A stretch of 64,000 nt of DNA from Cohnella candidum (lineage in GTDB: Bacteria > Bacillota > Bacilli > Paenibacillales > Paenibacillaceae). The stretch covers positions 4,093,001 to 4,157,000 of the forward strand of contig NZ_CP033433.1 in assembly GCF_003713065.1 (NCBI RefSeq), in the 5' to 3' direction. Made by a program: the position numbers and the translations under genes. Under the pieces are notes generated by a model. That model saw only the letters and a list, made by a program, of their open reading frames with translations, had not been told where the DNA came from and searched no databases. Below, piece after piece: positions 33,712 through 42,097 of the stretch (position 1 is its first letter; each line of letters opens with the position of its first letter).

Positions 33712-34030
33712 TTGCTCTTTCGTTGTAACCCTCACCCCATTCTTTCATCAGCAAAATAATGGGCTTTAATGTTTTTCCAAATTCGGTTAGCGAATATTCT
33801 ACCTTTGGAGGCACCTGATTGTACGTTTTTCGCTCTATGATTCCTTCACGTTCAAGTTCCCGTAGTTGCAGAGTAAGAATATGATGTGTGACCTTTGGAT
33901 AGATTCTGCGAAGCTCACCGAACCGCTTCGTTCCGCTCATTAAGTGATAAAGAATCACCCCTTTCCACTTTCCTCCAATGATCTCAAGCGTCGTTTCGAC
34001 TGGACACTTTTTTTCAATAGCATTTTCCAT
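33683..34030 (-). CDS. HxlR-family transcriptional regulator
   Basis: A 115-residue winged-helix protein with CPVETTLEIIGGKWKGVILYHL and the recognition segment THHILTLQLRELEREGIIERK. ATG 34030 follows AGAGGG; an ATG at 34048 lacks a ribosome site. Divergent from a short-chain dehydrogenase gene, with TACTT-t-AAGTA and AGTATAT/ATATACT palindromes between them; likely represses both. The cysteine after the N-terminus is the usual redox switch position. Confidence 0.87.
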   Translation of the reverse strand: MENAIEKKCPVETTLEIIGGKWKGVILYHLMSGTKRFGELRRIYPKVTHHILTLQLRELEREGIIERKTYNQVPPKVEYSLTEFGKTLKPIILLMKEWGEGYNERASRHPQSSDD

Positions 34031-34084
34031 CTCATTATCCCTCTGCATAGTATTATTTTTGTTACTTGGTATTATTAATTTGCG

Positions 34085-34116
34085 TACTTTAAGTATATTA
34101 CTAACTTAAATATACT
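34085..34116. promoter_or_regulatory. HxlR-type operators in the hxlR-SDR divergent region
   Basis: TACTT-t-AAGTA (34085-34095) and AGTATAT (34092-34098) with ATATACT (34110-34116) are inverted repeats of the TACT/AGTA type. A TATACT box for the SDR gene overlaps the last arm. Confidence 0.55.
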
Positions 34117-34158
34117 GAAATGGCCGAAGGCAGCCAATATGTGAAGGGAATGATTGAA

Positions 34159-34947
34159 ATGGGGAAAGCGGAAGAAATAAAGAGATTTGAGGGCCGGACA
34201 GCGATTGTCACCGGAGGCGGCACCGGGATGGGCCGTGCTGCTGCACTAAGGCTCGGCCGGGAAGGCGCCAATGTCGTCATAGCGGGTCGACGCATGAAAG
34301 AGCTTCAAGAAGTATCTGATGAAATTGTCTCTCTCGGAGGCAGGGCACTCGCCGTTCCGACCGACGTTGCCGATCCTCGTCAGGTCGCAGCGCTTATAAA
34401 CAGGACGCTGGATGTGTTCGGAAGTCTGGATATGGCTTGGAACAACGCCGGCGTTCTCGGAACTTTCTCGCCTATTCACGAACTATCGTTTGACGATTTT
34501 GATACACTGATGTCGATCAATCTACGGGGCGTATTCGCCTGTCTAAAATACGAAATCGCAGCCATGCTCGAACGTGGTATCCGAGGCTCGATCGTTAACA
34601 CTTCTTCGTGGACGGCGCATGGGGCGATGCCGGGAACTTCAGGCTACGCGGCCTCCAAGGGAGCACTCGACGCAATGATGCGAACCGTGGCGTTGGAGGT
34701 GGGTCCCAGCAACATTCGAGTGAACAACGTCAGCCCCGGAATGATTGCAACCCCGATGTCGCAGGAGGTTCTAAGCGACGAAACTACGGCGCATCCGTTC
34801 GTAAAGCATACTCCCTTACAACGGGTTGGGCAATCTGAAGATGTGGCGGATGCCGTACTCTGGCTTCTTTCCGACGACGCTCGTTTTATAACCGGTCAGA
34901 GCATACTCGTCGATGGCGGTTACACGATCGGCGGATTGCGCCCGTGA
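34159..34947 (+). CDS. Short-chain dehydrogenase/reductase (FabG-like)
   Basis: A 262-residue classical SDR: TGGGTGMG at 18-25 for the cofactor, NNAG, Ser149/150, Tyr163-x3-Lys167 (YAASK) and the C-terminal GQSILVDGGYTIGG typical of 3-oxoacyl-ACP-reductase-like enzymes. ATG 34159 follows AAGGGA. NADP(H)-dependent oxidation or reduction of an alcohol/ketone; substrate unknown. Divergent from an HxlR gene that likely controls it. Confidence 0.88.
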   Translation: MGKAEEIKRFEGRTAIVTGGGTGMGRAAALRLGREGANVVIAGRRMKELQEVSDEIVSLGGRALAVPTDVADPRQVAALINRTLDVFGSLDMAWNNAGVLGTFSPIHELSFDDFDTLMSINLRGVFACLKYEIAAMLERGIRGSIVNTSSWTAHGAMPGTSGYAASKGALDAMMRTVALEVGPSNIRVNNVSPGMIATPMSQEVLSDETTAHPFVKHTPLQRVGQSEDVADAVLWLLSDDARFITGQSILVDGGYTIGGLRP

Positions 34948-34956
34948 CTGAATGAT

Positions 34957-35574
34957 CTAGCGGAACCCTTTTTTTAAAATCACCGCTTCTATGACGAGCA
35001 AATTAGGAATCCAACATAACCATGCTACTACCCGATACCCCGCCTCGAAATCACCAAAAATAAGAGCCAGCGGAGCTAACCAGAGGCGAAGCGTTACTGC
35101 GGCAAAAGTAAGCGAATAACTGCGAAGCATCCACGCTTTATGAGCTTGTATGTCTTTGACCATAATTTTTCTCGTCGCCGTAAGTGTCGTCGCCACCCAT
35201 AATGCATCCAACAACATGAAGCCAAGCCCAGCAATCCAGCCCCCTGTAGCAAAAAGGGATAAATACACACTCACGATCCCGCTTATTGTAATCAAAATAA
35301 CGTATACATACCCTAAAAGTTTATGCCGACGTTTCCTTGTGTTCGTCGGCTTCATGAAAATTTGAAAAGGTCCAATGATCAAGGCAAGTATGGCGGTGAC
35401 GATATGTATGTACAACACATAGACCCATGGCGTGAGTTCGAAATTCGGCTTTTGCAATTTGAAAGCGACGAGTCCCGCACTGCTGGCTTTAAGCAGGCCA
35501 TACTGAACCATTGCATATCCTGCAATCGAAAACGCAAAAACAAAAATGAGTGCCCGAATGATCTTTTTTCCCAT
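34957..35574 (-). CDS. DUF2306 membrane protein
   Basis: A 205-residue protein with about six hydrophobic helices. The block YIHIVTAILALIIGPFQIFMKPTNTRKRRHKLLGYVYV and HKAWMLRSYSLTFAAVTLRLWL fit DUF2306, a haem-/cytochrome-like membrane domain of unknown function; conserved histidines (HIV, RRHK, AHK) lie in or near the helices. ATG 35574 has AGGAG upstream; a GTG at 35586 overlaps that site. Follows a TetR gene on the same strand. Confidence 0.77.
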   Translation of the reverse strand: MGKKIIRALIFVFAFSIAGYAMVQYGLLKASSAGLVAFKLQKPNFELTPWVYVLYIHIVTAILALIIGPFQIFMKPTNTRKRRHKLLGYVYVILITISGIVSVYLSLFATGGWIAGLGFMLLDALWVATTLTATRKIMVKDIQAHKAWMLRSYSLTFAAVTLRLWLAPLALIFGDFEAGYRVVAWLCWIPNLLVIEAVILKKGFR

Positions 35575-35596
35575 TTCAATATCCACTCTCCTCTAA

Positions 35597-35621
35597 TTTA
35601 ATTGACTGCCGTTCAATTAAA
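35597..35621 (-). promoter_or_regulatory. Operator between tetR and the DUF2306 gene
   Basis: TTTAATTGA (35597-35605) and TCAATTAAA (35613-35621) are perfect 9-bp arms around 7 bases, 23 bp before the DUF2306 start. Likely bound by the adjacent TetR protein. Confidence 0.55.
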
Positions 35622-35632
35622 GATTAAAAAAA

Positions 35633-36220
35633 TTACGTCAGTCCACGGAGTAATAATTGCACGTGTACGTCGGCCAGCATGGCAATGTCTTCATACGTTT
35701 GCGGGCTATGAATATAAAAGCTGACAAAACCATGCAGGGACAGAAACAGGACCCAGATCAATTGGACATCTTTCGCCCGGTCTGCGTTGATCATTTGCAG
35801 CGATTCCTTCACCGCGTTAGAAAATTTCTCATAGCTGGCCGTATTTGCTTGTGACGTGTAGCATTCAAGCCCTGGTTCCCGAATCAAAAACATGAGTTCA
35901 AATGACCGTTTGTTCTCCAGACCGAATCGGATAAAAGAGAGAAAAATCAGCTCAAGCCGCTCGCGTCCCGGGTTTGGCGAAGTGCTTACCACTTCTTCGA
36001 GCAGATTGTCCAGTCTGTGAAAATCTTCTGCCGTCATGGCACTAAACAAATCAGCCTTCTCGCGGAAATGGTAATAAAGCGAACCTGGAGAATACCCCAG
36101 CTGCTTTGCAATGCTGCGCATGGATACATCGCGATAACCGTGCTCCACGAATTGCTGCCTTGCCGCATCAAGAATTCTTTGTCTGCTCAGCTCATGCTCA
36201 ACGGCTTTTCTAGGTGACAA
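35633..36220 (-). CDS. TetR-family regulator
   Basis: A 195-residue TetR protein: helix-turn-helix at 15-60 (ARQQFVEHGYRDVSMRSIAKQLGYSPGSLYYHFREKADL) and a ligand domain of helical character (TetR_C_33-like). TTG 36220, after GAGAGGT, is the only well-placed start. Upstream of DUF2306 on the same strand, with a palindrome between the two genes, so it likely regulates the DUF2306 gene. Confidence 0.84.
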   Translation of the reverse strand: MSPRKAVEHELSRQRILDAARQQFVEHGYRDVSMRSIAKQLGYSPGSLYYHFREKADLFSAMTAEDFHRLDNLLEEVVSTSPNPGRERLELIFLSFIRFGLENKRSFELMFLIREPGLECYTSQANTASYEKFSNAVKESLQMINADRAKDVQLIWVLFLSLHGFVSFYIHSPQTYEDIAMLADVHVQLLLRGLT

Positions 36221-36310
36221 GTGAAAGACCTCTCTTTATTTGAACGATGTTTAATAAACCTTAGCATACACCTTATTTCTCTGTCAATGACGTCGGATAT
36301 TAAAGTAAAG

Positions 36311-36334
36311 AAAGGAGTGCCTCGGCACTCCTTT
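36311..36334 (-). terminator. Terminator of the ECF41 unit
   Basis: AAAGGAGTGCC pairs with GGCACTCCTTT around a 2-base loop, with TTTCTTTA on the minus strand. Confidence 0.8.
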
Positions 36335-36355
36335 TGAGCTCTTATAAGTGTGATT

Positions 36356-37219
36356 CTATAGATGTCTTAACTTCTCCGGATTTGCGACCGTATAAATCGC
36401 TTCGATCTTATGATCCCGATAAGCAAAAGAATAAACATATTGAAGCCCTTCATCCAAACGAAGGCGGATTCCGGGGAGCCCATTCACCATGAGGAACGAG
36501 TAAGTAAATTTACCCGCATGCCTGTTGATCATATTTTGATGAAGCTTCAGCACCTGCTCAAACCCGACAACAGGCACTTGAGCCGCGCTTACTTTGCCTC
36601 CGCCGTCCGTGTAGAGCACGACATTCTCGCTAACCAGTTCAAGAAGCTTCGCCGTATTTCCTTGCAACAGCGAATGGACAAACTCTTTAATCTTCTCCTC
36701 AGCAATGGAAACCGCCGGTTGTTGGTCAGGGTTGAAATGGATGCTCTTTTTGGCGCGGTGGAATATTTGCCGGCAATTCGCGCTGCTTTTCCCGACGATA
36801 TCGGCAATCTCATCAAATGAATAATGAAAAATCTCCCGAAGAAGAAAAACCGCCCTTTCCGTTGCACTCAATTGCTGAAGAAGCAGAAGATAAGCCGTGG
36901 AAATCGACTCCGACCTCAAATACCGATTGGATGGATCGTCGTCCGAAGCCCCTTTTTCAATCAAGGGCTCCGGAAGCCATGGACCGACATACATTTCCCG
37001 TTTTTTGGCCGACGAGCGCAGAAGATCAAGACAACGGTTCGTTACGATTTTGTACAGGAATGCCCTTTCGTTTCGGATCGTCCCGATGTCGGACAATCCG
37101 TTATAGCTCATGAAAGCATCTTGTACGATATCTTCCGCATCCATGACGCTGCCGAGCATTCGATAAGCCAGCGAAAACAGCTCCGTTTTATAAAGTTTAT
37201 ATAACTCCTCTATGCTCAT
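36356..37219 (-). CDS. ECF41-family sigma factor (SigJ-like) with SnoaL-type tail
   Basis: A 287-residue ECF sigma factor. Regions 2 and 4 are present (SLAYRMLGSVMDAEDIVQDAF; LSATERAVFLLREIFHYSFDEIADIVG). The C-terminal SnoaL-like extension carries all three ECF41 signatures: WLPEP (81-85), DGGGK (205-209) and NPEKL (280-284). In ECF41 proteins this extension replaces an anti-sigma factor. ATG 37219 overlaps the oxidoreductase gene by 23 bp. Its target is likely the promoter at 38532-38558, which reads into its own operon. Confidence 0.92.
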   Translation of the reverse strand: MSIEELYKLYKTELFSLAYRMLGSVMDAEDIVQDAFMSYNGLSDIGTIRNERAFLYKIVTNRCLDLLRSSAKKREMYVGPWLPEPLIEKGASDDDPSNRYLRSESISTAYLLLLQQLSATERAVFLLREIFHYSFDEIADIVGKSSANCRQIFHRAKKSIHFNPDQQPAVSIAEEKIKEFVHSLLQGNTAKLLELVSENVVLYTDGGGKVSAAQVPVVGFEQVLKLHQNMINRHAGKFTYSFLMVNGLPGIRLRLDEGLQYVYSFAYRDHKIEAIYTVANPEKLRHL

Positions 37220-38498
37220 AAGGGGCGTTCCTCTCCTTACCCTCAAGGGAGAGCATGTGTTGTACGGCTCTTTTGGCACTTGCGGTTGCGGCATCGACCA
37301 ATACTTCACCGTGCGACGCCCATTCTCCTGCTACGTATAACCCTTGTATTTCCGGGACAGCGGGTCCGGGATTCTCATGGCGTTTCATATGCATAAAGTC
37401 GTGACAAACCGTCATTTTCGGAAGGTATTGCTTGGCAACCACTTCCTCCCGCCATCCCGGCTGCATCAAGTCCAGCACGCCTTCCAGTTCTTGCAGATCT
37501 TTATCCGGATCCGGATCTTTCCCTTGGTACTTAATGAGCGATATAACTTGCGCACCATCGTCGCTTAGGTAGGCCGCACGCGAATAATTGCTAAAAAGCA
37601 CGGTCTGATCAATTCCGTAAGCAAATTGGCGGTTAGGCTTGGGAAGCCGTTTCAAGGCCACATCCAGGCAAGCCGCGGTAACCTCAATCGCTTGTTCTTT
37701 CCAAGTACGAAGGGCGGTTTTTTCTGCGAAAGGCACCAACTCGTATGCGATAGCAGGCGACGTGGCCAGGATAACATGGTGCGTATCGAGTTTCGTTCCG
37801 TCTTCGAAGAGAACCTGCCGCACGATCCCGCCACGGGTATCGATGGACGAGACTTTGGTATTCGTTACGAACCGTACTCCCAGGTCGGATGCCTTTTTCC
37901 GCAATTCCTCGATCAATTCGCCCCAGCCGCGATCCAGGTACAACGCGCCTTTAAGGGCATTCTGAAGCTGCTTCAATACAGGACCCGCGGCAGGCAAATC
38001 CGGCCCGACCACATAACTGGCGGCACGAAGCAACGAATAAAAGATATTGCGCACCATGGGATCTCGCAAATTCCCTTCGACCCATTCGCGGATACTGATC
38101 CGGTCAAATTGACGAGTATCCGCTTTGGAAACTTTCATCAGACAGGAAGCGAACTCCATCTTTCCTTTCCAAGACAACAGTGGGGTCGTGAACAAGGACT
38201 TCATATCCGAAGGCAAGGCGTTCAATTTCCCTTTCCAAACGCCATACGCGAACGCCGAAGGGCGCTTTCCTTGCAAGGTCAGCCCCATTTCCCGGAAAGT
38301 CGCGTACGCATCTCCCTTATACAAGGAATGCGCGCCAAGATTGAAGTACGCTCCTTTTTTCTTATTCGAAATGGCTCGGCCGCCTAAGCGATTCTGTTTT
38401 TCAATGACCACCGTTTGTTTCCCGGCCATGGCTGCGTAAATGGCAGCGGTTAAACCCGCAATCCCTCCACCGACCACGACCACATCCACCTTTTGCAT
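37197..38498 (-). CDS. FAD-dependent oxidoreductase (ECF41 partner)
   Basis: A 433-residue flavoprotein: VVVVGGGIAGLTAAIYAAMAGKQTVVIEKQNRLGGRA holds the GxGxxG dinucleotide fold and the GG motif of phytoene-desaturase/amine-oxidase-like enzymes; the C-terminal GLYVAGEWASHGEVLVDAATASA is the second FAD block. Oxidoreductases are one of the three partner types found next to ECF41 genes. ATG 38498, after AAGGGATGA. First gene of the ECF41 unit; substrate unknown. Confidence 0.88.
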   Translation of the reverse strand: MQKVDVVVVGGGIAGLTAAIYAAMAGKQTVVIEKQNRLGGRAISNKKKGAYFNLGAHSLYKGDAYATFREMGLTLQGKRPSAFAYGVWKGKLNALPSDMKSLFTTPLLSWKGKMEFASCLMKVSKADTRQFDRISIREWVEGNLRDPMVRNIFYSLLRAASYVVGPDLPAAGPVLKQLQNALKGALYLDRGWGELIEELRKKASDLGVRFVTNTKVSSIDTRGGIVRQVLFEDGTKLDTHHVILATSPAIAYELVPFAEKTALRTWKEQAIEVTAACLDVALKRLPKPNRQFAYGIDQTVLFSNYSRAAYLSDDGAQVISLIKYQGKDPDPDKDLQELEGVLDLMQPGWREEVVAKQYLPKMTVCHDFMHMKRHENPGPAVPEIQGLYVAGEWASHGEVLVDAATASAKRAVQHMLSLEGKERNAPYEHRGVI

Positions 38499-38531
38499 CG
38501 CTCATCATCCCTTTTCGTATTTTGCCTGTAT

Positions 38532-38558
38532 GACGGGCAAGGGATGTGAAGTGTGACA
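38532..38558 (-). promoter_or_regulatory. ECF41-type promoter
   Basis: On the minus strand TGTCACA (38552-38558) and CGTC (38532-38535) are separated by exactly 16 bp, the published ECF41 consensus. It reads into the oxidoreductase-sigma operon, giving positive autoregulation. Confidence 0.9.
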
Positions 38559-38659
38559 GGTGAGCAAATAAAATTTTAGGACCTTGGTCAGAAAGCAGTA
38601 TGTAAACGCCGCGTACAACCCGCTCGACCCGTCCCCGATGACTTTCTGTTATCATTCTC

Positions 38660-38703
38660 AAAAAGAAAAGGAACCCGATCCGTATGGACCAAAGGTTCCT
38701 TCT
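38660..38703 (-). terminator. Terminator of the S-layer gene
   Basis: AAGGAACC pairs with GGTTCCTT around an 18-base loop; TTCTTTTTG follows on the minus strand. Nearly identical to the terminator at 42030-42073. Confidence 0.8.
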
Positions 38704-38727
38704 AGCGCGTTGATCACTGATTTCTAT

Positions 38728-41610
38728 TTAAATCAGACCCGATTTTTGCAACAGTTTCTGAATCATCGTTGCAACCTCTGCCCTGGTCATGAAGTCCGTC
38801 GGTACAAGTTTAGCATCGCTTCGTCCAGATACAATGCCCGCCTGCACGCTGTCCGCAACGCTGCTTTGCGCCCATGGAGATACTTCTGCCGCATCTCCAA
38901 ACGGACGAAGCACCGCAACTGCCGATGGAACGGAAAGCTTGTCTTTCAGTCCGGTGACCTTCATCGCTTTGGAGAGCACCACCATCGCCTGTTCGCGCGT
39001 AATGTTGTCATTCGGCCGGAACGTTCCGTCCTCGAAGCCCGCGATCAGCTTGTACGCATAAGCCGTGTTGACCGCGCCGCTGTACCAGTCCGTTGCCTTC
39101 ACATCCGAGAATGGCGGTGCTCCATTGTCCAGTTTGAGCCCCAAACCGCGAACGATGATAGCCGCGAATTCGGCGCGCGTAATATCCCGGTCAGGACTGA
39201 ACTGGCCGCCCCCGGTGCCCTCAATAACCATGCGCGAGCCCATGTCGTTAACGGCACCTTTCGCCCAATGGTTCGCAACGTCGCTAAATGCAAGCGGATG
39301 CCAGACGACGGAATAGGTGCTATTAGTCAAACTGTTGATGGTTGCGTAATACTTGCCATCGATCACAACGATCTTCGTCGGAACGTGGCGAACGGATCCA
39401 TCCGGCTCTACGACGATGCCCGTCGTGATTTTGTTCGGATCAACGCCATCCGGGATCGCGATCGTTCTATGCACATAGGCGTTGAATGCGGATACTTCGA
39501 CAGTCTTCTCTCCGTATATGGCTTTAACCGTGAATTCTACCGACGGAACGACAAGCGTGAACGTGCCCTTCTCTGCAGCATCCTCTACGACTTTCACCTT
39601 ATCCGCTGTCGGCGCCGCAATCTCGATTTGCACCTTAATGTCCTGCAAGGAAACCGACTTGCCGATCTTGTCGGATACAGCGTCGATATTGATCTGCTGC
39701 GCGGGCAGCGTGTACGCCGCTTTATCCGTTTTAATCTCTACAACCGCCTGCTTGCCTTCCATGTTCTTCACCATTTGGCCATTCAGTTCGCCGATGAAGA
39801 CATCGGACTTGGCGGCAACCGGAATCGTGATCACAGCGCCTTTTTCTTCCGCCGCGAGCTTGTCGTCCAGTTTCTTCTGATCGACGACAATCGTAGTTAC
39901 CGTTTGGCCGTTTCGCTTGCTTGTTGCGGCCGTTCCCGCATTTTCTACTTTCCCGTTAACAAGTACGTCTACATTATTGGTTATCTCCGGTGTCGTAGAA
40001 GTAGCGGAACCGGACGAGGTGCTAGTCGTATCGGAGACTGTGATCGAAAGCGTCTGATCGGCTCCACCGCTGAAGCTAAACGTCAATGTCGTCGTACCGA
40101 TCGACTGTCGGGCAAGATATTCTTTCTTGATCGTTACCGTGCTCCCCGATACCGTGTAATCCGTGTCTAAAGTCAGGGCGGTTCCGCCGTTTACGATGCC
40201 GCTCAGCGTATTGCCGTTCAGCGTCACCGTTGTCGTAACATCCACCTGATTCGCAGCATTTTTGTCGAAGTTGGCTGTCACCGGATTGATCGCACTGTTT
40301 TGCGGCGTCGTATCGGAGACTGTGATCGAAAGCGTCTGATCGGCTCCGCCGCTGAAGCTAAACGTCAATGTCGTCGTACCGATCGACTGTCGGGCGAGGT
40401 ATTCTTTCTTGATCGTTACCGTGCTCCCCGATACCGTGTAATCGGTGTCTAAAGTCAGAGTGGTTCCACCGTTTGCGATGCCGCTCAGCGTATTGCCGTT
40501 CAGCGTTACCGTTGTCGTTACATCCGCCTGATTCGCCGTATTCTTATCAAAGCTGCCTGTCCCCGGATTGATTGTTGCGTTCACAACCTGCGGAACCCGT
40601 TTATATACACCGATTGTCCCGACCGCGACCGCCGTATTTTCCGCTTCGATCACGTCCATAAAATCGGAAGTTGCATCCGAGATCGACTCATCCGTCCAAT
40701 TGTTCGTATCCGCTGATGTTATGATCTTACCCCCAGTCCCTACAATAATATAGGTACCGCCGTCCGTATTCGCGTAAACCAATTTTTTAATGAAGAAGTT
40801 GTTGTTGAAATCTTGGATCGTTTGATTCGAGATATTATTGAGGTCGCTCGCAGAAAAACGGTATACACTAGTAAAACTTGCGCCAATAACGTTATTCCCG
40901 TTGCTTGCGACCGTTGACAATCCCGGTCCTCCGTTCACGGCTTGCAACATCGTTGTAGTCCAACTCGCACCGTTTGTCGAGGTTGATATCGAATCATTCC
41001 CCCCCATCTCAGGCATCGTTTTATTTTTTTCTTTGTAGCCCACCGCAACAAAATAACCGTTGATAAATTTAACTTCGGACAACCGATCCACGATACGAAC
41101 TGGAGGTGTCCAATTAACACCGTTGGTGGAGGTTGTAATTTCTCCAAAATAACTGGATGCGACATATGTGTTGTTCCCATAAACGACGGAGGTGATCGAA
41201 AATTGAGGGGGCTGCGAAACCGTTCTCGCATCCCAGTTCGTCCCGTTATTCGAGAACAAGAAGGTTGCACCGGTTTGGGTGATGGGGTCCGAATAGTTCG
41301 TCCCTACGACAAATGTACCGTTAATAAACTTCACCACGTTAAAGGGCTTGGTCAAGTTTGCAATGTTTTGTTCTGTCCAATTGACCAGATCTGTCGACGT
41401 GACCAGTTTTGGATTACTGCCAGAAGTGATGGCCACATAGATGCCATTTCCGTATGCGATGCTGGAAAGACTTTGTGAGCTTACCTTATTCCACTTCTGA
41501 ATTGGCCCTTGGCCAGCCCACACGGTCTCCGGCCGCCCCATAATAACTGCGCTGAACAATAGCATGAAAGCCAGTAATAGTGACAATTGTTTTCTTATAT
41601 CAAGTTGCAA
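38728..41610 (-). CDS. S-layer-anchored protein with beta-propeller and two X2 domains
   Basis: A 960-residue secreted protein. Signal peptide at 1-33 (LSLLLAFMLLFSAVIMG..ETVWAGQ). Residues 35-340 show repeated blades (YGNGIYVAITSGSNPKLVTSTDLVNWTE) of a sialidase/kelch-like propeller. Two X2 (Ig-like) modules at 340-432 and 433-527 are near copies of each other. A spacer follows, then three SLH domains from about 774 to the end (FSDVANHWAKGAVNDM...) that bind secondary wall polymer. It may bind polysaccharide at the cell surface. TTG 41610 follows GAGGTGG. A 30-codon frame precedes it. Confidence 0.85.
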   Translation of the reverse strand: MQLDIRKQLSLLLAFMLLFSAVIMGRPETVWAGQGPIQKWNKVSSQSLSSIAYGNGIYVAITSGSNPKLVTSTDLVNWTEQNIANLTKPFNVVKFINGTFVVGTNYSDPITQTGATFLFSNNGTNWDARTVSQPPQFSITSVVYGNNTYVASSYFGEITTSTNGVNWTPPVRIVDRLSEVKFINGYFVAVGYKEKNKTMPEMGGNDSISTSTNGASWTTTMLQAVNGGPGLSTVASNGNNVIGASFTSVYRFSASDLNNISNQTIQDFNNNFFIKKLVYANTDGGTYIIVGTGGKIITSADTNNWTDESISDATSDFMDVIEAENTAVAVGTIGVYKRVPQVVNATINPGTGSFDKNTANQADVTTTVTLNGNTLSGIANGGTTLTLDTDYTVSGSTVTIKKEYLARQSIGTTTLTFSFSGGADQTLSITVSDTTPQNSAINPVTANFDKNAANQVDVTTTVTLNGNTLSGIVNGGTALTLDTDYTVSGSTVTIKKEYLARQSIGTTTLTFSFSGGADQTLSITVSDTTSTSSGSATSTTPEITNNVDVLVNGKVENAGTAATSKRNGQTVTTIVVDQKKLDDKLAAEEKGAVITIPVAAKSDVFIGELNGQMVKNMEGKQAVVEIKTDKAAYTLPAQQINIDAVSDKIGKSVSLQDIKVQIEIAAPTADKVKVVEDAAEKGTFTLVVPSVEFTVKAIYGEKTVEVSAFNAYVHRTIAIPDGVDPNKITTGIVVEPDGSVRHVPTKIVVIDGKYYATINSLTNSTYSVVWHPLAFSDVANHWAKGAVNDMGSRMVIEGTGGGQFSPDRDITRAEFAAIIVRGLGLKLDNGAPPFSDVKATDWYSGAVNTAYAYKLIAGFEDGTFRPNDNITREQAMVVLSKAMKVTGLKDKLSVPSAVAVLRPFGDAAEVSPWAQSSVADSVQAGIVSGRSDAKLVPTDFMTRAEVATMIQKLLQKSGLI
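40031..40590 (-). repeat. Tandem 282-bp repeat encoding the two X2 domains
   Basis: Copies start near 40031 and 40313 (282 bp, 94 codons). They differ at few bases, giving only about eight residue changes, and part of that is in the first 20 residues. Recent duplication or gene conversion. Confidence 0.85.
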
Positions 41611-41628
41611 TTTTTCCACCTCATTATA

Positions 41629-41721
41629 TTATTTGGACATATAAACGGCTATCAGGAGTGTTGGATTATTCCTTCTTCCCTTAACTGTGCAAGTTCTTCG
41701 GACCCGTACATTGCCGTTCAT
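41629..41721 (-). CDS. Possible 30-residue leader peptide
   Basis: An ATG at 41721 has GGGAGGA at ideal spacing and opens a 30-codon basic frame (MNGNVRVRRTCTVKGRR...) that ends 18 bp before the TTG start of the S-layer gene. It may be translated as an upstream leader that couples or tunes S-layer expression. No homologue can be named. The stretch 41722-42029 upstream is A/T-rich and shows no gene. Confidence 0.35.
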   Translation of the reverse strand: MNGNVRVRRTCTVKGRRNNPTLLIAVYMSK

Positions 41722-42029
41722 GCTGTCTATCCTCCCTATTTTCAGATATCTTTCTTGTTTTTTCGATAAGAATGATATCAACTTAAGATAAACAAAGAAT
41801 AAACAAATGGAGGAAATTCCCACTTTCCGCTTTACACCTGGACCAGCCGGGAGCTGGATTGGTTCGGATCGTATCGTATGTATTCCACAATTGCGGGCAT
41901 AGAGTAAAATGATAGTGGCAACTAGCGTTGGGAGCATGTTCCCATATTTACCGCCCTTCTTTGAATTTTTTCGACAAAAATATGCTGTTTACGACATAAT
42001 AGCTCATGCAATGTTGCAAAATTGTTGCA

Positions 42030-42073
42030 AAAAGAAAAGGAACCCGATCCTCATAGATCACAGGTTCCTTTTA
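42030..42073 (-). terminator. Terminator of the two-component operon
   Basis: AAAAGGAACC pairs with GGTTCCTTTT, T-run on the minus strand, 25 bp after the response-regulator stop. Same sequence family as the terminator at 38660. Confidence 0.85.
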
Positions 42074-42097
42074 TCGCATTTATTCCACTACTGTCAT

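Noticed and set aside
38584..40170. A 528-codon open frame on the + strand
   Set aside because: It is antisense to the S-layer gene, has no ribosome site and an arginine-rich composition typical of a shadow frame.
40031..40590. Direct repeats taken as a possible CRISPR or mobile element
   Set aside because: They are in-frame protein modules (X2 domains) with a 94-codon period.
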